A stretch of 64,000 nucleotides of DNA from Adineta vaga (Eukaryota > Rotifera), in contig CP075492.1 in the NCBI GenBank assembly GCA_021613535.1, positions 18,104,001 through 18,168,000 of the forward strand. The letters run 5' to 3'. Every line of letters starts with the position of its first letter. Positions within the stretch are counted from its first letter, which is position 1. The notes under the pieces are model-generated. The model was not told the DNA's origin, searched no databases, and saw nothing but the letters and a program-made list of their open reading frames with translations. Both the position numbers and the translations under genes were made by a program. Below, one piece after another: positions 34,216 to 47,414 of the stretch.

Positions 34216-34445
34216 GGAGGGTGTAGGTGTAGATGAGATTTAGATGACATTTTGCTTATTGTCAGGATGCATTGGATAAAGAACTTTCTGTCTGATTTCT
34301 AGTGTTTTTCGATGATATACAATTGCATTCTGAGAATCGCCTAGTTTCCAATACACAGAGCTCATGTTGTTGTAAGAATAGACACGACTAGGATGGGTGT
34401 GGTGGGTGTGGGTGTGAATATTTCTTTTATCTCATATCCACACCC
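34216..34445 (-). pseudogene. TPR (kinesin-light-chain-like) fragment between telomere-like tracts
   Basis: The minus strand from ~34388 to 34240 reads SRVYSYNNMSSVYWKLGDSQ followed by AIVYHRKTLEIRQKVL and a stop. This is one tetratricopeptide repeat plus part of a second, in the style of the ART-TPR gene at 2639-5335. It has no start and no neighbouring repeats. Both sides are telomere-like: GCGGAGGGTGTAGGTGTAG at 34215-34233, and GGGTGTGGTGGGTGTGGGTG facing CCACACCC at 34394-34444. The fragment is therefore isolated between two such tracts. Confidence 0.6.
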
Positions 34446-36715
34446 TAATGAAATTAAGTCATAAACTAGCTCTGAAATATTCTCAGAAAATGAATGGAAA
34501 TTTGTTTTTGTTTTTTAGCGGAGTTCTTTGAAGGTGATATACGTTTTCCTACTGACTCGACACTAACAGATGTAAGTTTATTAATATAATCAAATTTATC
34601 ATTATTAGTTGTATGATTTAGCGTGGTGCTTCAGTACCGTGGACAAATGGACTTGTACCCTATGAAATTTTACCAGGATACGGTAATTATTCTCTTTGAA
34701 GCATATGTATATATATTTTCTAAAAACAAATTTTGTTCATTAAAAGTCTATAAAGAAGCAATGTCATATAATTCATGTCGGTTTAAAATATGAAACACGA
34801 ACTAACTCCTGTTCCTCCTTCGATACTAAATCTATGTCATGATCTATAGGGAAAATGAGGCATTAGGTTCATATTTCTATTGTTTAACACTTCAATACTC
34901 ATTTTAATTCGTGTTTTACAAAAATGAAAAAATTCTTTTATTTCATAGGATATAATAGTCTTATATCCATCTCCTATTTCATCTTTTACTATGCATATAA
35001 GAAAATATTAGTATTGATCTTAAAATATTTTCTTCTAGCATCAACAGAACAATCATTTATTATTGCGACAATGCAAAACATGGAGCGATTAATAGCAATT
35101 AATAATTATAAATGTATTCAATTTCGACCAAAGACTTTATCTGATCCTTATTACATAAGTATTGTTAACGGAAATGGATGTTCATCTTATGTAGGAATTC
35201 TTTTTTTTTAAGAAACAAAATATGTTTCTTCTAATCGTTATTTCAGATCGGACAAAATACAGGCATTAATATGACACGTACCGTTACATTATAACATCCT
35301 GGATGCGTCGATGAGGCAAGAATATGCATGAATTAATTATATGCATTAGCTAATTTATCGAATATTTTCTATAAGTGAATAATCATATTTAAATAATATC
35401 ATCTAGAGAATGAATCAATTCTTCTGTTTTTATATTTTATTCTTTTGTAGTAAAAAATCGAATGGCACTATTTAGAAAAATGAAAATTCTCTTTCTATTC
35501 ATGTTATGCTGTAGAAAAAGAAATAACAGTTCTATATAGTTTGAATGAATGAATGAGCGTTGATCATATTTCTCTTTTTGAAACTAATTTCTATCGATTT
35601 TAATATGTCATCATATTCAAAATAAAAGAAATTATTTCTTCATAGGTTTCTTTCATGAACAATCACGACCAGATCGTGATAATTATGTCAAAATTAATTA
35701 TGCAAATATTCAAACAGGTAAATCTCTGAAGAAATCTTCATTTAAAAAAATATTTATGTATACTCTTCTTCTATAGGCATGGAACATAACTTTGATAAAT
35801 ATACTTATGCAGTTGTAAATACACAAAATACTTCCTATGATTATAAATCTGTTATGCATTATGAAACAGATGCTTTTTCATCAAATGGTCGTCCAACAAT
35901 AGAACCTCTTGTACCAAATACTCCCATTGGACAACGTGATAATATGAGTACAATCGATATACAAGAAGTTAAATTATTCTATAATTGTTCTACGAGTGTT
36001 GTTACATTACCGCCAATTCCAACAACGACAACAAGTGAGAGAACTTAAAATTTGAGTCAAGTTTTTTTAATCAAAAACTAGTTGATTAAATATAATTCAC
36101 TATCGAGTTTGAATCGAAAACGATCCATTAGTAAAATTATATATATATGAACGTCAATGTTGTTTTTAAGTTCATCTAATACACTATAGTTAACTGTCGA
36201 TAACATTTGATCTTTAACTTTAATACACATTCAATATATTATGTATATAAATATATGATTTAATACTTTCAGATCAATTCTATTCAATAGCTAATCTATA
36301 TATAATGAATATAACAATTGCATCATCATTGACAAGCACTAGTTCAAAATTCGCTCGTTTTAATGGTTCAGGATCAAATTACTATTATGATCAATATCGT
36401 ATAACTGTCCCTGTCACCGGTTCTTATGTGTTCACTAGTGTTAGTTCAATTAATACATATGGCTACTTTTATGGTACTCGTTCCGGATCTTCGAATTATT
36501 ATATAATTGCATATGATGACGATGGAGCTGATAGTAATCAATTTAAACTTCAAATGTATCTTCAGGCTACAACACAATATATAATGCGTGTAACAACATA
36601 TAATCAATATGTTACTGGAAACTATATTATAGTTGCATCAGGATTAAATAGAGTTACTATTCGAAGAGATGATGGAACATCAACAAATAGTAGTACTCAA
36701 GCAATTGGTGAGTGA
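34446..36715 (+). pseudogene. Astacin-like metallopeptidase pseudogene
   Basis: Exons can be followed at about 34519-34571, 34622-34681, 35040-35180, 35247-35320, 35647-35717, 35777-36035 and 36272-36705. They spell an astacin catalytic domain: VPWTNGLVPYEILPGY, NNYKCIQFRP...GNGCSSY, GQNTGINMTRTVTL, then FFHEQSRPDRDNYV and the Met-turn SYDYKSVMHYE. A TAA replaces the codon before HPGCVDEARICM (~35292). The zinc-binding HELIH that should follow is destroyed by small indels near 35325-35340, where only MNxLYAL remains. The last exon encodes a secreted beta-rich domain (FARFNGSGSNYYYDQYRITV). The gene was a secreted zinc protease and is now inactive unless the assembly is wrong there. Confidence 0.65.
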
Positions 36716-36840
36716 AATTTATAAAACTAATTTCATTGAAGAAATATTCTTCCAACTCAACTTTATTAGAAGAAAATGAAAATATTATATAGCTTGCCTT
36801 GTTTTCTCTTGCATGACATGGAGAATAAATCAAAAAAATT

Positions 36841-37025
36841 AGGGTGTGGGTGATGGCGTGGCTGAGGATCAAGAGGAGACATATCCACCCTCACCCACAC
36901 CCACACCCACCCTCACCCGAACCCAAAATCAAACCCTCACCCGAACCCAAAATCAAACCCTCACCCGAACCCAAAACCAAACCCGCACCCGAACCCATAA
37001 CCGAATCCGAACCCAAAACCGATCC
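36841..37025. repeat. Telomere-like tract with degenerate CCCGAACCC array
   Basis: Starts AGGGTGTGGGTGATGG. The opposite arm is CCACCCTCACCCACACCCAC, which runs into repeats of ~24 bp (CCCTCACCCGAACCCAAAAT, three near copies) and then looser ACCCGAACCC units to about 37020. Open frames here are repeat artefacts. Confidence 0.75.
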
Positions 37026-37306
37026 GTTCGGTCCGAGTTACAAACTGAAGTTCGGGTTCGGTCCATGTCTACTCATCACTATCTCTCTTTTCTCTTAAAT
37101 ATCTGGTAAAGAATAAATAATAAAATTCTCGACAAACATTGGAGATAAGCTATTATGTTCTCAGGAAAAATATAACTAACCAATGAAAATTCTCGAACTC
37201 AGCTACAATAAGTCTTTATAAGGCTATGTACTCGCGATGATTCTGCACAACTCTCTCTCGATTTCAATTGATAAACCTACGTCGTCGAATCGTCAGCAAA
37301 GCTTAC

Positions 37307-38197
37307 ATGAGTAGAACACTTCAAGTTATAATAACAACAACGTTGTACGTCTTCTACCTGATTCAAATCGTTTTTGCATTGACCTGTCACCAGTGTAATA
37401 ATGGAAAAAATGAAATTTTCAACGGAACTGTAACAGCGGACAATCTATCGCCACTAACCAATTGCACCATTGTTAAAGCGGCAGATGGACAACGACATTG
37501 CGCACTAGGGATTGGGTGGGTGAAAACGGAACGATCCCTCATTCATGTTGGAGCTGCCTGGAAAAGGGAAGATGTTGTTGACGCTGATCATGTTGAAACT
37601 GTTTCAGGAAACCTCAAGGGACCGGTGCCCACTGCCGCCATCACGCACTGGTTATACTATTTGTGCTCTACTGATGAATGTAATCGTGTGGATAAATTCA
37701 AATTGTTGTTACAATCCACAAAAGTCGAATTCGATGTCGATCGGATCACCCAACTTCTGTACTCGCCAAGCCCGCAAAATGGTTCAACCTTAAATTGCTT
37801 TTTTGATTCAAATGCTACTGATGCGTCGGGTGCAGTATGTGCACGTCCATCAGCTAATATTAGCGAGTGTAATTATTGTTCGATCGATGTTAAACAAAAT
37901 ACATTCTGCGCCGATTGTTTCCTTAATCGGAATGTATCTCAATATCGATTTGCTGACATAAGATACCATCTGTTAGGAAACAGAACTATTCAACAAACAT
38001 TAGACATTGACTGTAATTTACCACAATGCAATACAATGGATTACGTGAGACGTGTCCAAGAAGCATACAAAATGTCTTTCGACTTCGACATGTTCTTGGG
38101 TTCAAATTCATCAGTATCAAAATTCATATCCACATCACAAATGATCGTTTGTTCTATGATGTTAATATTCATTCTGTTTGGCGAAATTGGAGCATAA
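37307..38197 (+). CDS. Secreted or GPI-linked cysteine-rich (Ly6/uPAR-like) protein
   Basis: A 296-residue intronless frame from the ATG at 37307. Signal peptide (TLYVFYLIQIVFALTC), then cysteine-rich sequence starting LTCHQCNNG and ending the first block with YLCSTDECNR, the C-x-x-(x)CN pattern of three-finger Ly6/uPAR domains. A second block (NCFFDSNATDASGAVC...CNLPQCN) follows. The C-terminus is hydrophobic (SQMIVCSMMLIFILFGEIGA), as for a GPI signal or tail anchor. Several N-glycosylation sites (NCT, NGT, NAT) fit an exported protein. Earlier in-frame codons lack ATG. The architecture is like the gene at 54533-56086. Function unknown. Confidence 0.7.
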   Translation: MSRTLQVIITTTLYVFYLIQIVFALTCHQCNNGKNEIFNGTVTADNLSPLTNCTIVKAADGQRHCALGIGWVKTERSLIHVGAAWKREDVVDADHVETVSGNLKGPVPTAAITHWLYYLCSTDECNRVDKFKLLLQSTKVEFDVDRITQLLYSPSPQNGSTLNCFFDSNATDASGAVCARPSANISECNYCSIDVKQNTFCADCFLNRNVSQYRFADIRYHLLGNRTIQQTLDIDCNLPQCNTMDYVRRVQEAYKMSFDFDMFLGSNSSVSKFISTSQMIVCSMMLIFILFGEIGA

Positions 38198-38454
38198 CTG
38201 ATCTTTCTTTTCATAGAGTGAATATAAGAACTATCTTTTAATTTTTCCGACAATGCATCACTAAATTAAACTGTTAAAACGAATTTTTTTCAGATACTTT
38301 TATCGTGCATGATGTCAGCTGTTAACAGACGGCTCATGACTGTATTCCGTTTGTTGAGCTACGGAAGGGCATTCTCGTGAAATCTTTTTTCACTCTGTTT
38401 TTACCGATTCCAGTAGGCACTACCGACATATTCTGTCTGTCAACTCTGAATCTC

Positions 38455-38640
38455 AGAAAGTTCTGCTATATAATACTAAACCATGCAAAGGTTTCTGTTG
38501 GATGATGTAGAACCCAGCGGGTTCTGTCTATTAATATTGAACCATAGTAGATCTTCTGTTCGATTGTATTAAACTAAAGAGGTTCTGTGTAATGATACTA
38601 AATGTAAAAAAGATTTTGCTTAAGGGTGCTAGTTACAAAA
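38455..38640 (+). repeat. Degenerate ~31-bp tandem repeat
   Basis: About six diverged units of the form GGTTCTGTxTATTAATACTA AACCAT, spaced near 31 bp. No coding potential. Confidence 0.45.
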
Positions 38641-39045
38641 AAATCTTAGTATCCTGCAGAACTTCTCAGTGTCTCACTCAAAGTAAGGAGTGCTAAAGGT
38701 TTTGAAAGAGAAAAGATGATCTGTATAGCACTTAGTGTGAAGCAGAGCTGCCGGCCCGGCTGAAAAATGATATCGATTTCTCTAATAATCGAAATGAAAG
38801 AATATCGTTCTGATGTTCTTTTTTTCGGGAAATCAAATACTGATGAATTACCTTGTTTATCACAAGTAGCTAGACAAATTCACAGTATTACAGCTGCTAG
38901 TACTGGAATAGAGAGATAATTTAGTATACAAATTCAATTTGTACCATTTCGTTCGATATTGAATATACATTTGAACGAGTTGTACATATTATTTTCGATC
39001 AAGCATTATCAAATACATCTAATATTGGATTCTACGTAAGAAATA

Positions 39046-39475
39046 GAGTCCTGCACGGGTGCAACTTTTTGCACCCGAAACCGAACCGGCTATTTATTTT
39101 AAGCCCGGACTCGAACCGAACTGGACCGGCACTAGTAATATATTTTCAAAAATATCACCAAATTAGTAAACGCTAATATCATGCACAAAGACGTAACGTG
39201 TAGTTTCACTCATAAACAAGAAAGAAAAACATGAGTTATCTAAAATTCCTTAAAAACAGGCAATTTAGGTGAATTAGTATCTAGTTATAATAAATTCGTG
39301 CCACTATAAAAAGACTAGGGCAGCTGAAGACACGTTCACTTATGATTCACGATGGGGAATTTGAAGGAACTGAAAATGCTAAATGTGATAATTTCGAGAA
39401 AACAGTTATGCATTTTTTCGATTTATCGATTACCGGGTCGGGTCCGGATGTCGGGGTACCCGACCGGTTGTGAAT
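39046..39475. mobile_element. Possible hAT-type MITE remnant
   Basis: Begins TAGAGTCCTGCACGGGTGCA, a terminus I associate with hAT-like elements carrying CGGGT repeats. The far side has CCGGGTCGGGTCCGGATG and GGGTACCCGACCGG. Both sides are far more GC-rich than their surroundings and partly complementary. No transposase and no clear target duplication. A similar GC-rich terminus, CAGAGCTGCCGGCCCGGCTG, lies at 38743. Confidence 0.4.
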
Positions 39476-40103
39476 AAAAACTTTTCAAGTAAATTTGATG
39501 TACGATTATCTTACATACAGAAATATCAGTCAATGTGTGTGTTCATAATATAAGTGAGATTTATTTTTTAGAAAATAATATGTTTTTAGATCCATTGTTC
39601 AAATATCTTTAGAGTACTATATATACGTGTAACATGGGTGATTGTAATAGTTCTACTATGAGAAAATCAGTTACGCTACATGTTATTACAAATGATCATA
39701 TGCGTTCACTGATTTGATCTAGTAATTATATTCAATATAAAAGAAAACAAACAAATTTACCAATGCTAACAATACATTCAGCCAATACAGCAATGAGAAC
39801 ATTAAATTTTCTGTATCCATTGACATTTAGAATTATTTTTTTCTTATTTAAAACATAATTTTTATTATAAGAAAGAAATAAATGTTATATTATCGTCGAC
39901 ATTCACCCGTTGGTGGGTCGGTGTGTGAAAGAGAGAGATTATAAACTTACGTCCATCCTCAACGAAACCGATGAGAAAAACTCAAAATTAACAAAAATAT
40001 GTCTAGATAATCGAATTTGCGCATGAAATGACAAAAAGATGAAACGAAAGAGGATGAAAAAAGTCAATGTGTATATGTGTTTATATTATTTTATTTTATG
40101 TAG

Positions 40104-41839
<1,736 letters not shown>

Positions 41840-42080
41840 CTAAAATAAACAGAGAAAAAAAGATAATTTATAATGTATGTTTCTGAAAGATGTACTCTGT
41901 CTATCAAGTCGATGTTAAAATAATTTGAAAAAATTCGGTGGACTCGATTATCTAGGAGAGTATGATAGGAATTCGTTGATGAAATCATATAAAATTCTGC
42001 CATCTGAACATAAATACCACACTGCTTCACGAAGTGTGAGAATTTTAGCGTAAAAAAACTTCAAACAATAAAAAACTAAC

Positions 42081-42798
42081 CTGAACTAATATCTGCCATT
42101 AAGAAGACTTTATTGGTTAAACAACTTATGCGATATATCGACTGGCTACCTTGTGTCTGTAATTTAACATCACGGCCAACATCACTCATTATCTCTTCAA
42201 TATCTTTATTAAATGTCATAATAGATTTTAATAAGTTTTGCATAAAACAACCATTTTGATTGTTTCGTGTTTCATCTTGTACTGCTTTATCCGGAGCATA
42301 AGTATAAACAATGAGATTTTCTGACGCTATGTTTTGAAATGAGAAACTTTCATTTACATTCATTATCTGCGTGTGCACAAAATTTCTACAGCAATCAAAA
42401 ACATATATACCGACATGATATTTTCTTTCATCCATTTTCTTTATAATAGATTTAATATTAAATGAATGATTTGTCATATGGTTATATTCATCTTCTTGAT
42501 GATTGTAAGAATAATCTGATGGAAGAAGATAATTTTCGTTGTTGAATTGTTTACTATGACCAGAAAAATAAAAGAATACTAAGTCATCCTCTTTTATTTG
42601 TTCAACAAATCTATTGATTGTGTCGTCGAATTCACGATAATTACAATCTACTTTAGATAATACATGGAAATCCATACGTTTCAAAGTCATTGCTAAATCA
42701 TTGGTATCATTGGTACAATAATTCAATGGATCACAAGAGTATTTATTAATACCAATGATCAAAGCGTGTTTCTGCCGATAAGTAATTGATGTTGCCAT
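42081..42798 (-). CDS. Caspase-like domain exon, probably fused to the PABP gene
   Basis: Starts at ATG 42798. Domain features are ALIIGINKYS, the histidine in FYFSGHS (H81), FDCCRNF (catalytic Cys ~137) and an intact C-terminal half (YTYAPDKAVQDETRNNQNGC, SIYRISCLTNKVFLMADI). The frame stops three bases past a consensus donor (TCAG|GTTAGT at 42080). A TTTATTTTAG acceptor lies at 41840. Splicing the two is phase-correct (G|AA) and continues as EQNTVDSATVLSKEKKEINP into PABP RRM1 with no stop, for a 687-residue fusion. Taken alone, the caspase-like frame ends at 42076 with 240 residues. It is related to the gene at 420-1243. The fusion needs RNA evidence. Confidence 0.75.
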
Positions 42799-42846
42799 TA
42801 ATTCTAAAATTCATAAAGAAAATATTACTTTACCATCGCAATGATG

Positions 42847-42866
42847 AAGGTTTGGGTGTGGGTGAA
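42847..42866. repeat. Telomere-like half-arm
   Basis: GGTTTGGGTGTGGGTGAAGG, without a clear opposite arm. It lies just upstream of the caspase-like start codon. Confidence 0.5.
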
Positions 42867-43247
42867 GGAAGATGTTGTGATTCTGGAATAAGCAACATCG
42901 TGGAATAGGAAGTATTCTCTCATAAAACGGACTGACTTATCTGTTGTAGATCAGACATAAATGAGTGAGGGCGAAAGTGTGAGTCAAAAAAACTAAATTT
43001 TCATAAGACAGACTTTTGCAGCAGTCATTCAAAGAAACAGTCCAGAAAATGTATGTGCATGCTTATTCTTTTTTTTGTGAAGAATGACGTGGTTGTGTTT
43101 TGACAAATTTATTTAATGACATCATTTTCGTGCAACACAAGTTGGATAAATACCCACTTGATGGTTTTCTCCCATTTTAAGAAAATTAACGTAAAATTAA
43201 AATTTACGTGAGATGACATTAAATCAACTACTAATATGAAACCATCT

Positions 43248-43325
43248 GGAGGGTGTGGGTGTGGGTGTGGGTGGGTGGGTGGGTATATCTTCTTCACTCA
43301 CATATACACCCACACTCACCCACCT
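43248..43325. repeat. Telomere-like foldback repeat
   Basis: GAGGGTGTGGGTGTGGGTG and three GGGT units on the left face ACACCCACACTCACCCACC on the right, ~25-bp loop. Confidence 0.75.
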
Positions 43326-43559
43326 TCTGGTTAGTGTGAATCATTATAAAGTCCAAACAGTTGAACTTTCAGATTGGTACAGATTTAGCTGTTACCCCAA
43401 ACGTCCCTCCTATCATTCTCAAGAATCTCGTATTATAAATTCTTTCTTCGATTTTCTCGTAGGAAGAAAACGAGCTTTCGAGTTATGGCGAGTATATAAG
43501 CAATTCTGTCGAAATTTTAATTTGTTTCCATCTGTATCACTTTCAAGGGATGAACATGA

Positions 43560-43772
43560 ATTAAAAAATTAACAAGATTATTCATTCCATTGTTAATTCT
43601 ATTATTAATAATTCTTCTTCTGTACACATCCTTAATTCACGTAATAAAAACAATTAATACTGATATGCCTAGTCTTACAGAATATTCACAATTATATTCT
43701 AAATGCTCTCAAACTCTCACATGTCCATGTAAATATATATCAATCAATTATGAGAAATTTTCTTTCTATTGA
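43560..43772 (+). pseudogene. Fragment of the TCPC membrane-module family
   Basis: Reads a hydrophobic stretch (LILLLIILLLYTSLIHVI) followed by SQTLTCPCKYISINYEKFSF, then a stop. This equals the helix and STTLTCPCRHTAISYDKF part of the module at 44480. The rest of the module is missing. A foldback repeat lies 235 bp upstream and another 100 bp downstream. Confidence 0.6.
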
Positions 43773-43872
43773 ATATACATTTCATCAAATATGCACAAGT
43801 ATTTTTATTACTGATGAATGAATTTCATATCTTGGCATGTCTAATAAAGCTATAATCTTTGATCTTAACTAT

Positions 43873-43949
43873 CGAGGGTGTGGGTGTGGATGTGGGCGTA
43901 GTTGGTCTTAACACAAAGAACAATCCTTACACTCGCACCCATAAAAAAA
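43873..43949. repeat. Telomere-like foldback repeat
   Basis: CGAGGGTGTGGGTGTGGATG on the left and TTACACTCGCACCC on the right, with ~30 bp between. Confidence 0.6.
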
Positions 43950-44479
43950 ACCCATAAGCAATAAACTTATATTATTGATTTCTTGAAGAATCTGTAAAAG
44001 TTTTTTGAATTGAAGGAAATTTTCACTTTTCTTTTGCGAGTGTATTTATAAAATTAAATAATGTCACACACAAGAAACTTCTTTTTGTTTTCTAGTGGCG
44101 TATTATTCTTTTTTTTTGTTCTTATATTTATACAATAATCAACAATCTTAATATCTTTTTCTCCAGTTGCTTTTCTTTATATCCATAACTATATTGAAAA
44201 TACTTTGTTTCATCTCATACTTTTCATCTTTCATATTTTCCATATGGAATACTTTATCCATATTCATATATTGGCAAACTAAAAACATCATTTACTTGAA
44301 ATAAAATTATTTTAGAAATCGTCATATTCCAGGTGACTTTAATTTAAAAATGTAAACTGAGAGAAACAAAGCATTTATATAATGAAGATTTCTATATGTT
44401 TCTTTTTAGTTAATAACAGTTAGAAATAAGAGTTATTTTGAAAGCATAGAGTTGCAAGTTAGATCTCTATTCTTTTCTC
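43950..44479. other. Upstream region of the TCPC module gene
   Basis: AT-rich and T-rich sequence. No gene supported. Confidence 0.5.
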
Positions 44480-47304
44480 ATGTCTACATTTATTCATTGG
44501 TTAAGATCACAAATTTCTACTTTAAATTTATTTGAAAATGAATTATCTCGTTCCAATCAATTTCATTTACGTACATCAATCATTGCTACACGTTTATACA
44601 TCATTCTATTTACAGTAGCCATTATTTTTCTAACTATCTATACTGGATTGAGTAATCAAACATATATTATTACTAAAAATGATATAACTCAAACAATTTA
44701 TGAAGAATTATTTGAAAAATATTCAACAACATTAACATGTCCATGTCGTCATACAGCAATTTCATATGATAAATTTCTTTCAATTATACCTGAATATCAT
44801 CCAATATGTTCAAGTATATTCATTTCAAATATTTGGATTAATCATATATTTAATTCAAATCTAAGTTATTTTATTCCAAATGATTTTCGTTCATCATCTA
44901 GTAGTCATTTTCAAATTCTTGCTACATTTTGTTCTTATGTTCAACGATTAATTAATGAAACATTAGTTGATATTCTTTCGGATATATTCATTAGTACATA
45001 TATAGTTGATTCAAAAATATTAACTAAACGCAGTGAAATTCTTACTATATTCGCACAAACATCAATTACTAATGATATGCGTCGTAGTCTTCGTCTTGTG
45101 CGTAATAATATTCAAGAGAATCAAATGTTATCGGCTTTACAAACTTCTATTGTTAATATTTTATATAATTTTTGGCGTGATTACGTAATGATTACACCAA
45201 CTACAACAACGTTTTTGAATATTGATGGTCAATTATGTCAATGTGATAAAAAGAGTACATGTTTATCTCCATCGGGATTTTTTGATCTATTTGCTGAAGA
45301 TACTCACGGTAATTATACTCCAAGAAAACCTTCAAAATTTAATATTACTGGATTTTTTGTTGGATGTTGGCCAATTGAATCTCTTTTACAATCAACACTT
45401 GAATGTTTTTTTGATAAGATTTGTTTGGAAAATATTCTTCAATACTTTCCTCCACCTTCATTTCCTATCAATACATTAAAATTTATCAATGAAAGTCACT
45501 ATACACCACACTCATCTATTGAAACACTTGTTAATCAACTGTTTATTGAACATTTCTCCACAAGAAGTTCTTTTTCGGCATACTTTTCACAATGTCAACC
45601 AATCTCATGTGTATATACTTATTCAAGTGGAAATAGTATTTCATACATTTTTACGACATTATTGGGTTTATATGGTGGACTAACAGTTATTCTTCGAATG
45701 CTTGTACCACGTATAATTGCATGGATTCGTGGATGTAAATTAATTCAAAACGAACCAAATAATAACACGAGTAAGTTCAGCTAAAATTCATCAATGATAA
45801 TTATTCTCATTCATTATTTCTTATTTAGTTGTACCATTATTCGAACGTTTACAATTGATTTGGCAAAAAATATTTATACAAATACGTGAGTTTAATCTCT
45901 TTGATAATACTATCATACGTCAAGATCCATTCAAATTGCGTACAACTATCATTTCTACTCGAATTTATTTTATTCTTCTTACTTTATTTGTTACTATATT
46001 GGTCATTTTTACAGCAACACGTACTCATTTACAAACATTCAATGTGTATTATCCAACTTATATTACATTTGAAAATTTATATGAAAAATATTCTTCTACT
46101 CTTCGATGTCCATGTAATCAAATAACTATACCATATGGTTCATTTGTTTCAATTTCACCACAATATCATCCAGTATGTTCAAGTTTTTTTATTGGTAAAA
46201 CTTGGATTACATTCCTATTGGATGCACAATATTCCAGTGGAGCTTCTTATTATCAAGATTTTCGTATTGCTGCTATAATTTCATTTAATATATTAAGTAC
46301 ATTTTGTTCATTAATTCAAACAACAGTAGCTGATGCATGGTTTAGTTTTAATCAATCAACATTAATTACACTTGAAACTTTATCGAGATCAGAATTATTA
46401 GCACGTACATGGATTATTTTAAAAACTTTTCAATCAAATACAGTCGCTAATTTCAAACGACTTGTTACTTTAAATGAATTACATACACGTACTATGTTTC
46501 CATCTTTAGAAATTACTACAGTTATGTCTACACCGGATAGATTAAACAGTTCTACACGTATGAAATTTTATCCAGTAACAGCTACTTGGGAAGGATGTTC
46601 ATGTGCATTAACAGAATATTGTTTATATAAAATATATTTATACGAATATGGTGTTTCTGAACAACCCGTATTTACAGTTCCTGACTTTTGGTTAGGTTGT
46701 ACTGCAACACAAGGTATTCTTGGTTCATCATTAGAATGTTTTTTCAATCAAACATGTACTGATAGAATTTTATCGGAAATCTCTCCAAACAATTCGATAA
46801 TTATCCGTGCATTATCTATGAATGACACAAAATTTCCACCGAATACATCAGTTAGTACATTTATCAATGAATTAGTTGAAGAATGGATTGAGAATATTAA
46901 TTATACTGATTATTATACACAATGTTCACCGAATATATGTTCATATACTTTATTAATTCGAAATAATGTACTATATATATTAACAACAATAGTTGCATTA
47001 TTAGGTGGAATATCTGTTGTATTAAAATTTATTGTACCCATATTTATTGATTGGTTACGCAATAGAATACATGGAATAAATCAATTACAAATTCAAGAAC
47101 AAAGTAAATTATTTCGAAATATAAAAAGTTGATTGAAATTTATTTTTTAGATTCACGATTATCTTTTATTCAACGAATATATACAATGTTCAATTGGTTT
47201 ATTATACAAATACGTGAATTGAATTTATTTCAAAATGAAATAACTCTTCACGATAATCATCGTCGTCATCAACAAATTTATTCAACACGTATTTATTTAA
47301 TCTT
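44480..47304 (+). CDS. Repeated two-helix membrane protein (TCPC modules), 3' end cut by a telomere-like tract
   Basis: Three exons (44480-45770, 45829-47103 and 47151-47304) joined by ~50-nt phase-1 introns, each exon being one module. A full module is ~425 residues. It has a helix near residue 40 (LYIILFTVAIIFLTIY), the invariant block S-T-L-x-CPC...YxxFxSIxPxYHPxCSS, further paired cysteines (CxCDKKSTC, QCQPISC), and a C-terminal helix (YIFTTLLGLYGGLTVILRML). Modules 1 and 2 are clearly homologous. Module 3 has only its first ~50 residues (FNWFIIQIRELNLFQ...RIYLIL) before a GGGTGT tract begins at 47305. The topology suggests a large extracellular loop between two helices. I recognise the family as bdelloid-like but know no function. 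ATG 44480 starts module 1. Confidence 0.7.
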
Positions 47305-47396
47305 GAGGGGTGTGGGTGTGGGTGTGGGTGTGGGTGTGGGTGTGGGTGAGGGTGTGGGTGTGGGTATACTCATTCCCACCACACACACACTCTCAC
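47305..47396. repeat. Longest GGGTGT telomere-like tract
   Basis: After TTGAGG there are about nine GTGTGG-type units in a row (47306-47367), one variant GGGTGAGGG, then TATACTCATTC and an opposite arm CCCACCACACACACACTC. It replaces the rest of module 3 of the neighbouring gene. Confidence 0.85.
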
Positions 47397-47414
47397 TTTC
47401 AAATAGAAGAAATT

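Larger units (their letters stand above)
38198..40103. other. Long intergenic region with repeat remnants
   Basis: No gene seen. It holds a ~31-bp degenerate repeat (38455-38640) and two possible hAT-type MITE pieces (38743-38770 and 39046-39475). The remaining sequence is AT-rich. Confidence 0.5.

Noticed and set aside
36846-37109. Open frames of PTPTPTLTRTQNQTLTR or HPHPHPPSPEPK type
   Set aside because: Translations of the CCCGAACCC and telomere-like repeats.
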